Assembly: GCA_023397905.1 (NCBI GenBank) | Contig: JAEWSZ010000212.1 | Location: 1 to 21,915 of the forward strand | Direction of reading: 5' to 3' | Length of the DNA stretch: 21,915 bases | Source: Bacillota bacterium | GTDB taxonomy: Bacteria; Bacillota; Clostridia; Acetivibrionales; DSM-1351 | Part shown: piece by piece, positions 14,552-21,715 of the stretch | Layout of the letters: each line of letters starts with the position of its first letter | How positions within the stretch are numbered: the stretch's first letter is position 1 | The notes under the pieces: generated by a model | Told to the model about the DNA's origin: nothing | The model's database searches: none | The model's input: only the letters and a program-made list of their open reading frames with translations | Position numbers and translations under genes: made by a program

Positions 14552-15904
14552 ATGTGGACAACATATGCGGATGAAAGTAATAAAAGCGAAAAGCCTGATC
14601 CCGGGAATAGCAGATACATACAAAATTCTGCGGCCACACGCCAGCCTGTGGTAAAGAAAACCGATCCGTTCCAGGTAATACAGCGGATCAGGAACAATCC
14701 ATGGTCAATGACGCATGAGGATGCAATGCTGCTCCAGAGTACGATGGGCTATCAGGCAACCGTTAAACTGCTTGCGGATATAAGAAGCAGGGCAGGGGCT
14801 CAAAAAGCCCAGAAGGAACAAAACGGGCAGGTAGGAAGCTCCCAAAAAGAAGGCGCGGCAGATTCAGCTGTGCCTGAATCCACATCAGAAAATACCACAT
14901 CAGAAAATACCACATCAAAAGATATCAAGCAGGAAGATACCACATCGGAAAATATAACGCCTGAAGCGGCTGAAACAACAGGTGTAAAACCGGAGGATAC
15001 CCCGCCGGCAGTAACCCAACCGGCAGGCTCAGAACCGGCGGCAACCACACAGGCCCTTGGAGGGAAACTGCTCCGGAAGGGTAAAGAGCTTGTGCTGACC
15101 GGGGCAGACAAGCTCAGAGTAATGCTCACCCCAAAAGTCCAATTCAAACTGGGCAACGAAACCCATGAGCTGTGGGTAGAGAAGGGCGAAAAAGGAAATG
15201 TGGTTATGATGGCCACAGTTCCGCAAGCCATTAAGGTAAAAATAGAGGAATTTGCAAAACAATTAACGAATATTACAGATACTGGATTGCAAAAGACAAT
15301 TCAGGCAAAAATTGAACAGGCAAGAAAGCTTATTGCAGATCTGGAAGCCAGAGATCCGCGGCTGCCGGAGGATGAACAGTATAGAGCGGAGTTCAATTAT
15401 CTGGTTGCATTGACGTCGGAAATAGACAAGGATTTTTCGGAAGCAAGGGGAACTAAAAATCAGATTCCCGGGGATGCAGAGTATACAGGCACGCTTCCTA
15501 ACAAAAGCTGGTCAATAACAGAGGTTGGTGACGGCTGTCATATGATTGAAAGGGTAAATGTAAGAAACAGATCTGCTTTAGCCCATTTCGACGGAGAAAA
15601 AACTCCGAGATTTTACCCTGACACAGCCTTTAAAGACGAGGCGGCGGCAAATCATTCCAGAGGTCTGGCTCATCAAAGACTGCACGCTGCCACAAGAGAA
15701 GCTGGAATCAGGCTTCAGGGCGGAAACCCGGATCTGTCTGATATGCAGTTGCTGGAAAAGTATGACAGGGCATATTCCAGCCAGATACTTCATGGTATCA
15801 AAGGCTCAATAAGAACACCGGACAGCAGCTCCGTAATAGGGATGAAAGCGACTCCTCAGGAGGCATACAGGAGATTGCTGAATTGGGGTGGATATAAGAT
15901 ATAG
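14552..15904 (+). CDS. Probable polymorphic toxin, eCIS-effector-like N-terminus, unknown C-terminal toxin domain
   Basis: 450 residues from the ATG at 14552, preferred because AGGAG lies 8 nt upstream; the in-frame ATG at 14531 has no site. Residues 53-77 (MTHEDAMLLQSTMGYQATVK, then LLADI) resemble the 'LQRTIGNQAV' segment common in DUF4157-type effectors of extracellular contractile injection systems. A Thr/Ser/Glu/Pro-rich linker with five-residue TTSEN repeats (about 110-135) follows. Next is a middle module with FKLGNETHELWVEKG and a helical part. The last 135 residues (from about 313) form a separate domain with GCHMIERVNVRNRS, HSRGLAHQRLHAATRE and NWGGYKI. I recognise no named toxin fold there. 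The adjacent small gene is immunity-like. No signal peptide is seen. The effector role is inferred from layout and recalled motifs. Confidence 0.65.
   Translation: MWTTYADESNKSEKPDPGNSRYIQNSAATRQPVVKKTDPFQVIQRIRNNPWSMTHEDAMLLQSTMGYQATVKLLADIRSRAGAQKAQKEQNGQVGSSQKEGAADSAVPESTSENTTSENTTSKDIKQEDTTSENITPEAAETTGVKPEDTPPAVTQPAGSEPAATTQALGGKLLRKGKELVLTGADKLRVMLTPKVQFKLGNETHELWVEKGEKGNVVMMATVPQAIKVKIEEFAKQLTNITDTGLQKTIQAKIEQARKLIADLEARDPRLPEDEQYRAEFNYLVALTSEIDKDFSEARGTKNQIPGDAEYTGTLPNKSWSITEVGDGCHMIERVNVRNRSALAHFDGEKTPRFYPDTAFKDEAAANHSRGLAHQRLHAATREAGIRLQGGNPDLSDMQLLEKYDRAYSSQILHGIKGSIRTPDSSSVIGMKATPQEAYRRLLNWGGYKI
14879..14953 (+). repeat. 15-bp tandem repeat encoding TTSEN-type linker
   Basis: Five 15-bp units, ACCACATCAGAAAAT and variants, run head to tail. 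The fourth (14924-14938) is the most diverged. They encode a flexible linker between the N-terminal segment and the rest of the toxin-like protein. Confidence 0.8.
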
Positions 15905-15934
15905 ATGATCTTCAGAAGACGAAGGGATGACGTT

Positions 15935-16435
15935 ATGAACAAGGAAATTATATTGGATGTCAGCGGTATGGGAATAATAATCTTTTCAGAATATGCGGTC
16001 GAGCATATAAAGGAAGGGGAAGATTATTTCAGCACCAGTTATCAAACGGGCGAGCAGGTTTTGAATCATGTATATCAAGGGACAATAGTCGGTTTTTGTA
16101 CTTCGTCGCCGGGGACATATATACTTGAAATCAAAGAGGGTTATCCGGAAGAAACCGTATTGGCTGAAGCAGACTACAAATTGCGGTTGGGAATACATGT
16201 AAAGGGCGGCAGGGTTCATTTTAAAGACCTGTTTGCGTTAATGGACTGGATGGAGGGCTACTACCCCGAAGAAAACTCGCTTGAATTGGAAGATGGCTAT
16301 TATCATATAACTTTGCATGGGAATAAAACTTCATCAGGAAGATTGGGCGATAACCAGGTAATATCTGTTTTCTTTAATAAGCTGGATGGAATGCCGGCAC
16401 TAAAATATAACGGCGTACCGACTTTTTGTGAATAG
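15935..16435 (+). CDS. Probable immunity protein for the upstream toxin
   Basis: 166 residues from the ATG at 15935, which follows GAAGGGA. The in-frame ATG at 15905, directly after the toxin stop, lacks a ribosome binding site. The protein is small, soluble and acidic, with SPGTYILEIKEG, a central FKDLFALMDWMEGYYP, and a C-terminal block GYYHITLHG, SSGRLGDNQVISVFFNKLD, PALKYNGVPTF. The pattern 'W...G.Y.I......SG..GDNQ.I...........GVP' is one I associate with small proteins encoded next to polymorphic toxins. The gene follows the toxin by 30 nt and is surely co-transcribed. The immunity role is inferred from position, size and this pattern. Confidence 0.65.
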   Translation: MNKEIILDVSGMGIIIFSEYAVEHIKEGEDYFSTSYQTGEQVLNHVYQGTIVGFCTSSPGTYILEIKEGYPEETVLAEADYKLRLGIHVKGGRVHFKDLFALMDWMEGYYPEENSLELEDGYYHITLHGNKTSSGRLGDNQVISVFFNKLDGMPALKYNGVPTFCE

Positions 16436-16506
16436 CTCCGGACAGCAGGCATTGATATAAATTTGGCTATGGAAAGTTTATGCCGGGAAAAAAGCCGGAA
16501 TCAGGG

Positions 16507-16878
16507 CTATTTATTCTTTTTCCTTTTGGCTACCGTTTCTTTAAGCTTTTGAAGGCTGATATATTCAATTACGGCACGGCGGCCGGTATCGCTTAAAGAC
16601 AGTACGTCTGTTATGAGCTGCCCGGTGGTCCAATCGGATATGATGGACTGGTTCAGGGAATCCACTCCACCCTGGCAGTCTGTCCGCCCGAAAAGAAAGT
16701 CCGTGGATACCATATAATAATCAGCCAGAACAGTTATGGCGCGGGCAGAAAACTCGCATTCCCCTTTTTCGCACCTGGAATAGTGCTGCTGCGTTGTTCC
16801 TATCAGCTTTGCAATATCCGATTGTCTCAAATCCCGGTCTTCCCGCAGGCCTCGTATTATTTCATTAGCTTTTTTCAT
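16507..16878 (-). CDS. XRE-family HTH transcriptional regulator
   Basis: 123 residues on the minus strand. The N-terminal helix-turn-helix is typical of HTH_3: IIRGLREDRDLRQSDIAKLI, GTTQQHYSRCEKGECEFSAR, then AITVLADYYMVSTDFLFGRT. A short C-terminal helical region and a very basic end (KETVAKRKKNK) follow. An AGAGGGG site stands about 6 nt before the ATG. It points toward the toxin-immunity pair, whose genes come from the other side. Its own upstream region is strikingly AT-rich and holds a near-palindrome, so autoregulation is likely. The target genes are not known; the + strand promoter in the same region points toward the diguanylate cyclase. Confidence 0.9.
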   Translation of the reverse strand: MKKANEIIRGLREDRDLRQSDIAKLIGTTQQHYSRCEKGECEFSARAITVLADYYMVSTDFLFGRTDCQGGVDSLNQSIISDWTTGQLITDVLSLSDTGRRAVIEYISLQKLKETVAKRKKNK

Positions 16879-16938
16879 TTCAGCGCCCCTCTATTTATAA
16901 TATGTGTAAAAAATTTTATAATACACTAATTGAATGTA

Positions 16939-16967
16939 TTGACATATACACTGTATTAATGTATTAT
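16939..16967 (+). promoter_or_regulatory. Consensus sigma-A promoter, + strand
   Basis: TTGACA (16939-16944), a 17-nt spacer and TATTAT (16962-16967) make a near-ideal promoter pointing right. A transcript would start near 16975, run through about 300 nt of structured leader and reach the diguanylate cyclase, or stop at the hairpin near 17183. Confidence 0.65.
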
Positions 16968-16982
16968 AAAATATGATACATT
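16960..16982. promoter_or_regulatory. Candidate operator palindrome
   Basis: ATGTATTAT (16960-16968) faces ATGATACAT (16974-16982) as an inverted repeat with 8 of 9 positions matching. It overlaps the -10 box of the + strand promoter and lies about 80 bp upstream of the XRE gene. Related TGTATT words recur nearby (16935 and 16952). A site for the XRE regulator is the simplest reading, but this is inference. Confidence 0.5.
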
Positions 16983-17290
16983 TATTATGTGTAAAAAGAG
17001 AATACTTTATACCTGTATTATTCACTATATAATTTGATTTAGAAAGCGCACATGTTAAAAAGTACAGTGTAACTTTTACCAGCAAAATGCGGCTTGAGGG
17101 CCGCAGCCTGGGAAGACCGCCATCGGTACGTGATATTGCACTATGTTTTTCGAGAAAATGACGCGCAGAGTTGCGCGTCATTTCCCATATATGGTCTTAA
17201 ATCAGCAAAGATGGCTTCAGCCTCCATTAAAAAGAAGTATTTATACAGAGAAGACGGTATCCGATACCGGTCACAGTGAGGTGGATCAAA
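16983..17290 (+). other. Structured non-coding region upstream of diguanylate cyclase
   Basis: About 310 bp without a convincing gene. It holds a loose inverted repeat around TAAAAAGTAC/GTAACTTTTA (17056-17078), a GC-rich block with GCGGC...GCCGC (about 17090-17104) and a perfect 12-bp hairpin at 17156-17183. The composition shifts sharply from AT-rich to GC-rich near 17080. It may be a long 5' leader of the diguanylate cyclase, a small RNA, or a repeated element. I tested it by eye against c-di-GMP and cobalamin riboswitch consensus and found no full match. Confidence 0.45.
17156..17183. other. Perfect 12-bp hairpin AAATGACGCGCA / TGCGCGTCATTT
   Basis: The two arms (17156-17167 and 17172-17183) are exact inverted complements around a GAGT loop. 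Only a short T3 follows on the + strand and T4 (with TCTC) on the minus strand. It is a strong RNA stem and possible weak terminator in both directions. Confidence 0.7.
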
Positions 17291-18151
17291 ATGATATTTA
17301 ATAATCTGGTTGATGTGCTAACGTTCATCCGCATATTAGAAAATGCAAATACATCAATACGCATTACGGATATTGGCGGAGACAATATTTTCTATGAATC
17401 CCTGACACATAGCAGTACGGACATCATAAAAAGGGACAACGGCAGAATGCTGCCCTATACGTATACGGCCTGTTCTGCGGACACCTCCTTCAGCGTATCC
17501 GTGTATGATGATTTTATTACTTTGGTGACGACAATGCCGGTCCTGATCGGAAATACATCCCATCTGCTGGAATTGAAGCAGATCACTAAAAGAAACGGGT
17601 GGAACCCGGAAAGGCCCGATGTCCCGGAGGATATTTCCCTGCACAGGATGAAAGAAATAGCGGTTACAGACTCGCTTACAAAGCTGTATAACCGCAGGTA
17701 TATAGATGAACGGCTCCCCATTGATATGCAGAGCTCCTTTGAATTCGATGAACCGCTGAGCGTATTATTCCTTGACATAGATTATTTTAAAGACATCAAT
17801 GATAAAAATGGCCATATTGCGGGGGACCAGGTGCTCCAGGACATATCCGCCATGCTTCAGAAACAGTTGCGCAGAGGAAGCGGCTGGATTGCAAGATATG
17901 GCGGAGATGAGATACTCATCTGCCTTCCCGGCAGCGGGGAAAAAATTGCAAAGGGCATTGCCAACAGGATCAGAAAAGACATTGAAAAACACATCTTCCG
18001 TATCGGAGATAAGGAAATAAAAGTCACCTGCAGCCTCGGCGTACAGACCGTATCCAGGGATTCGGGTGTGACCAGCGTGCCCGAGCTGATGTCCCTGGCG
18101 GATAAAAATCTGTACCGGGCCAAAAAGGAAGGCCGCAACAGGGTCTTCTGA
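17291..18151 (+). CDS. GGDEF-domain diguanylate cyclase
   Basis: 286 residues from the ATG at 17291, with GAGGTGG just upstream; a GTG at 17276 would add five residues but has no site. The first 110 or so residues form an N-terminal domain I cannot name (ITDIGGDNIFYES, CSADTSFSVSVYDDFITL), without a membrane segment. The GGDEF domain follows: DSLTKLYNRRYIDERL (127-142), DIDYFKDINDKNGHIAGDQV, RYGGDEI (202-208) and CSLGVQTV. The signature is GGDEI rather than GGDEF, still within active variants. The usual inhibitory I-site RxxD before it reads RGSG, so product inhibition is probably lost. Expected reaction: two GTP to cyclic di-GMP in the cytoplasm. The N-terminal domain is probably a sensor. 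Confidence 0.92.
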   Translation: MIFNNLVDVLTFIRILENANTSIRITDIGGDNIFYESLTHSSTDIIKRDNGRMLPYTYTACSADTSFSVSVYDDFITLVTTMPVLIGNTSHLLELKQITKRNGWNPERPDVPEDISLHRMKEIAVTDSLTKLYNRRYIDERLPIDMQSSFEFDEPLSVLFLDIDYFKDINDKNGHIAGDQVLQDISAMLQKQLRRGSGWIARYGGDEILICLPGSGEKIAKGIANRIRKDIEKHIFRIGDKEIKVTCSLGVQTVSRDSGVTSVPELMSLADKNLYRAKKEGRNRVF

Positions 18152-18174
18152 AAACATGACAGGAGTTGGAATTC

Positions 18175-18233
18175 CCCCCTTATATGTAACAGTTTATTTC
18201 TCTGTAAATATACTGGAATAAGGGGGTTTTTTT
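18175..18233 (+). terminator. Terminator-like hairpin overlapping the ribosome binding site of the next gene
   Basis: CCCCCTTAT (18175-18183) pairs perfectly with ATAAGGGGG (18218-18226). Inside, CAGTTTATTT (18190-18199) pairs with AAATATACTG (18205-18214) with one mismatch. Seven T (18227-18233) follow and end at the ATG of the desulfurase-like gene. It can terminate transcription from the cyclase gene. The AAGGGGG in its 3' arm is also the only good ribosome binding site for the next gene, so it may control that gene. Confidence 0.8.
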
Positions 18234-19604
18234 ATGCCGAATTATAATAAATACCGGAATGATAATTCCTACAGGAACATGATTGTTGGAGTCAATACAA
18301 TGGTCCCGCTTGAAAACGGTACATATACGACGGCCGTTAATTTTGACAATGCGGCTACAACACCGTCTTTCGTGGCTGTGGAGAAGGAGATTCACGACTT
18401 CCTGCCATGGTATTCCTCCATACACAGGGGACGCGGGTATAAATCTGTCATATCCACCGAAGCCTATGAGGCCGGAAGAGAAATCATAAAAAGTTATGTT
18501 AAAGCGGACAGCGGGAAGGATGTGGTCATCTACACCAAAAATACAACCGATTCCATTAACATTCTTGCGTCTTCCATGTGCCAGCAGGATGAAAAAAAAG
18601 ATGTCGTCATAACGACCTGGATGGAGCACGCCGCCAATGACCTGCCCTGGAGAAACAGATTTAATGTGGAATACGCAGAGATTGACCAGTATGGCAGGCT
18701 GGAATTGGAGGACCTGGAAGCAAAACTGAAAAAATACGGCGGCCGGGTAAGGCTGGTTACGGTGACAGGGGCTTCAAACGTAACAGGATACATCAATGAC
18801 ATATATTCCATTGCCAAAATGGCCCACAGATACGGTACCCAGCTCCACGTTGACGGGGCGCAGCTCATCCCCCACATGCCTGTGGACATGAAGCCCTTTG
18901 ACAGTGAAGAACACATAGATTACCTGTCGTTTTCAGCCCATAAGATATATGCTCCCTTTGGCAGCGGCGCGCTCATAGGCCCCAAAGCCGCCTTCGAATG
19001 CGGAACGCCCTATTGCCAGGGCGGGAGCGCCATCCAGCTGGTCACCCACGACAGAATATGGTGGGAGGAGCCGCCGCAGAAATGTGAAGCGGGCACTCCT
19101 AATCTGATGGGAATTGTAGCCATGGTCTGCGCCCTGAAAACAATGGCCCGGATCGGTATGCAAAACGTATACGGGCATGAGGTGGACCTGCTGAACTACG
19201 CCTACGGCAAGATGACGGCAGTTCCGGGAATCAGGCTGTACAGCCGCCCTGACCTGCAGAGGGCCATAGGAGTGATCCCATTTACCATGGATGGAGTGCA
19301 TCACTCGCTTATGTCGGCGATTTTGTCATATGAGGCGGGGATTGCCGTAAGGAACGGATTTTTCTGTGCCCATCCATATTGCGAGCGGTTGTTGGGCTAT
19401 TCCGCAAAGGATATGGAGGAGATCGCCAACGATCCTCAGGCCTTATATCCCGGGCTGGTGCGGGCCAGCTTCGGCATCTACAATACCCATACCGAAATCG
19501 ACCGGTTTGTGGACTTTCTGAACAGAATAGCCATTAATAAGGACTTTTATGTAAATAAGTACGGCAATTCCAGAAGCCTGTACAATATCAGGAACGAGGT
19601 ATAG
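18234..19604 (+). CDS. Cysteine desulfurase-like class V aminotransferase (SufS/Csd type)
   Basis: 456 residues of the PLP fold type I, class V family. FDNAATTPS opens the domain. His132 in MEHAAND matches the PLP-stacking His, HVDGAQ gives Asp207 and Gln210, and the Schiff-base lysine is Lys237 in SFSAHKIYAPFGSGAL. VRASFGIYNT supplies the substrate Arg410. The segment VRNGFFCAHPYC places Cys378 where group II desulfurases (SufS) have their persulfide cysteine in R.GHHCAQP; Phe-Phe replaces the usual His-His. It is longer than SufS (about 406). The family transfers sulfur from cysteine, but no suf or isc scaffold gene is nearby, so the sulfur acceptor is unknown. ATG 18234 uses AAGGGGG inside a hairpin; ATG 18279 is a weaker alternative start. 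Confidence 0.87.
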   Translation: MPNYNKYRNDNSYRNMIVGVNTMVPLENGTYTTAVNFDNAATTPSFVAVEKEIHDFLPWYSSIHRGRGYKSVISTEAYEAGREIIKSYVKADSGKDVVIYTKNTTDSINILASSMCQQDEKKDVVITTWMEHAANDLPWRNRFNVEYAEIDQYGRLELEDLEAKLKKYGGRVRLVTVTGASNVTGYINDIYSIAKMAHRYGTQLHVDGAQLIPHMPVDMKPFDSEEHIDYLSFSAHKIYAPFGSGALIGPKAAFECGTPYCQGGSAIQLVTHDRIWWEEPPQKCEAGTPNLMGIVAMVCALKTMARIGMQNVYGHEVDLLNYAYGKMTAVPGIRLYSRPDLQRAIGVIPFTMDGVHHSLMSAILSYEAGIAVRNGFFCAHPYCERLLGYSAKDMEEIANDPQALYPGLVRASFGIYNTHTEIDRFVDFLNRIAINKDFYVNKYGNSRSLYNIRNEV

Positions 19605-19671
19605 CGCAGGGAATTTGTGAGCGGGATCCGGAATGGAAACCGAAAACGGAGTTATTAAAGCTATTTTATAT

Positions 19672-19700
19672 TTGTATATAAAAAGACGGATAAATATGAT
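19672..19700 (+). promoter_or_regulatory. Candidate promoter of nadE
   Basis: TTGTAT (19672-19677), a 17-nt spacer and TATGAT (19695-19700) lie in the 190-bp gap before nadE. The leader that follows has a small inverted repeat (CATACAG/CTGTACG, near 19734-19750). Placement is by consensus only. Confidence 0.5.
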
Positions 19701-19794
19701 AAACTAAGTATAAAAATAAAAATAACCTCCGACCATACAGGGACTGTACGGGAACGGGGGTCAAAAATATACCATAAATAACGGGTGAAATAAT

Positions 19795-21714
19795 ATGGAC
19801 TATGGATTTGTAAGAGTAGCCGCCGCCATCCCAAAGCTTAAGGTTGCCAACTGTAAATATAATGCCGGGGAAATAATAAAAATTTCAAATGAAGCGGACA
19901 GGCAGGGCGTACAATTTGTCGTATTCCCCGAACTGGCTGTCACTGCTTACTCGTGCGGCGATCTCTTTTTGCAGAGGACCCTGCAGAATGAGGCACTGAA
20001 GGGACTGGAAACAATTCTCTCTGAAACAAAGGCACTGGAATGTGTTATAATATTCGGGATGCCTCTGCTGGTGAACAGCAGGATGTACAATTGCGGAGTA
20101 GCCATACGGAAGGGAAAGCTTTTGGGCGTTGTCCCTAAAAGCTTCATACCAAATTACAGTGAGTTTTATGAGCTGCGTTGGTTCTGTCCGGGGCTGGAGA
20201 AGAAAAATGAAACAATTGATTTGCTGGGTCAAAGTGTTCCCTTTGGAATAGATGTGCTCTTTGAAGCAGGGAATATAAGCGGCTTGTGCTTTGGAATAGA
20301 GATATGCGAGGACCTGTGGGTGCCTTCGCCGCCCAGCAGCGCACAGGCTTTGAGCGGGGCCACCCTGCTTTTCAATCTTTCCGCAAGCAATGAAATAGTT
20401 GGAAAGCATGAATACAGGGAAAATATGATTAAAATGCAGTCTGCCAAATGCGCCGCGGCATATATATATACTTCCTCGGGGCCCAACGAATCCACCACGG
20501 ATCTGGTTTTCGGAGGACATGCTCTGATATGTGAATACGGCTCTCTGCTGGCGGAAAGCGAAAGATTTTCCTTTGAGGAACAATTGCTGGTGGCCGATAT
20601 AGATATTGAGAGACTTGTAAATGAGAGATTGAAAAATTCGGGCTTTACCCACAAAACAACAGACAATGAGTTCAGAAAAGCCGTATTTAATGTGGGAGAG
20701 CTTGAGGCAGGGAAGATTTTGAGGAAAATAGATCCCCATCCCTTTGTTCCGTCGGATCCAAATGCCAGGAACAGGCGGTGCGAGGAGATATTCAACATAC
20801 AGACCTCGGGGCTTGGAAAGAGGCTGAAGCATACGGGAATAGACAAGTGTGTCATAGGTATCTCAGGAGGCCTTGATTCAACCCTTGCGCTGCTTGTCAT
20901 TGTCAAGGCATATGACCGGCTTGGGCTGGACAGAAAGAATATCCATGCCATTACAATGCCGGGGTTTGGAACTTCAGCCAATACACTGGGCAATTCTCTG
21001 GAATTGATGAGGCTTATGCAGGTCACAACCTATCAGATCGATATTAAAGAAGCATGCATGAAGCACTTCAAGGATATTGGACATGATCCGGCCATTTATG
21101 ATGTGACCTATGAAAATGTCCAGGCAAGGGAAAGAACCCAGATACTTATGGATGTGGCCAATAAAATAGGCGGGCTTGTCATCGGCACAGGCGACCTTTC
21201 GGAGCTTGCATTGGGATGGTGCACATACAACGGTGACCATATGTCCATGTATGCCGTAAACACCGGAGTGCCTAAAACCCTTGTAAAATATCTGGTGCAG
21301 TGGGCTGCCGACTATGTGTTTGAAGATGAGACAAGCAAGGTGCTTTTGAGCGTGCTGGACACCCCCATCAGTCCGGAGCTTCTGCCCACTGACGAGGCCG
21401 GTGATATAGCTCAGAAGACAGAGGATATAGTGGGGCCTTACGAGCTTCATGACTTCTTTCTGTACCATATGGTGAGATACGGCGCAGTGCCTGCAAAGAT
21501 ATTGTTTATGGCCGTGCAGGCTTTTAAAGATAAATATGCGGAGGAAACCATTGAAAAATGGCTGAAGATTTTCCTCGGAAGGTTTTTCAGCCAGCAATTC
21601 AAGCGGTCCTGCATGCCGGACGGACCGAAAGTGGGTACCATCAGCCTCTCGCCGAGAGGTGACTGGAGAATGCCCAGTGACGGTGATGTAAAGGCCTGGA
21701 TAGAAAATCTGTAA
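19795..21714 (+). CDS. nadE: Glutamine-dependent NAD+ synthetase
   Basis: 639 residues, the length of the two-domain NadE. The N-terminal nitrilase-type glutaminase carries the triad Glu46 (FPELAVTAYSCGD), Lys115 (VPKSFIPNY) and Cys171 (GIEICEDLWVP). The C-terminal synthetase begins near 300 and has the ATP-pyrophosphatase P-loop SGGLDS (357-362), then QARERTQILMDVAN and GTGDLSELALGWCTYNGDH. The enzyme frees ammonia from glutamine and channels it to adenylated deamido-NAD, giving NAD+ in the last step of cofactor synthesis. It appears to be its own transcription unit. The ribosome binding site (GGGTGA) is modest. All key residues are present. Confidence 0.97.
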   Translation: MDYGFVRVAAAIPKLKVANCKYNAGEIIKISNEADRQGVQFVVFPELAVTAYSCGDLFLQRTLQNEALKGLETILSETKALECVIIFGMPLLVNSRMYNCGVAIRKGKLLGVVPKSFIPNYSEFYELRWFCPGLEKKNETIDLLGQSVPFGIDVLFEAGNISGLCFGIEICEDLWVPSPPSSAQALSGATLLFNLSASNEIVGKHEYRENMIKMQSAKCAAAYIYTSSGPNESTTDLVFGGHALICEYGSLLAESERFSFEEQLLVADIDIERLVNERLKNSGFTHKTTDNEFRKAVFNVGELEAGKILRKIDPHPFVPSDPNARNRRCEEIFNIQTSGLGKRLKHTGIDKCVIGISGGLDSTLALLVIVKAYDRLGLDRKNIHAITMPGFGTSANTLGNSLELMRLMQVTTYQIDIKEACMKHFKDIGHDPAIYDVTYENVQARERTQILMDVANKIGGLVIGTGDLSELALGWCTYNGDHMSMYAVNTGVPKTLVKYLVQWAADYVFEDETSKVLLSVLDTPISPELLPTDEAGDIAQKTEDIVGPYELHDFFLYHMVRYGAVPAKILFMAVQAFKDKYAEETIEKWLKIFLGRFFSQQFKRSCMPDGPKVGTISLSPRGDWRMPSDGDVKAWIENL

Positions 21715-21715
21715 T

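Noticed and set aside
14879..14953. CRISPR-like repeats
   Set aside because: The 15-bp units are contiguous without spacers and in frame within a coding sequence, so they are a protein linker repeat.
16891..17181. 96-codon minus-strand frame across the operator and hairpin region
   Set aside because: It covers the AT-rich promoter zone and the perfect hairpin, its C-terminal half is Ile/Tyr/Cys-rich as expected of translated AT-rich DNA, and it would place a gene over the XRE promoter. The region is better read as regulatory.
17040..17190. Cyclic di-GMP or cobalamin riboswitch before the cyclase
   Set aside because: Compared by eye with the GEMM-I core (GCACAGGGCAAACC ... GACGCAAAGCC) and the cobalamin box, only scattered words match and the conserved core is missing.
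17094..17279. 61-codon plus-strand frame before the diguanylate cyclase
   Set aside because: It has no ribosome binding site, an unlikely composition, and runs through the 12-bp hairpin. It is treated as leader or non-coding.
19885..20832. 315-codon open frame antisense to nadE
   Set aside because: It has no recognisable domain or ribosome binding site and lies wholly opposite a complete, motif-rich nadE. It is a shadow frame.
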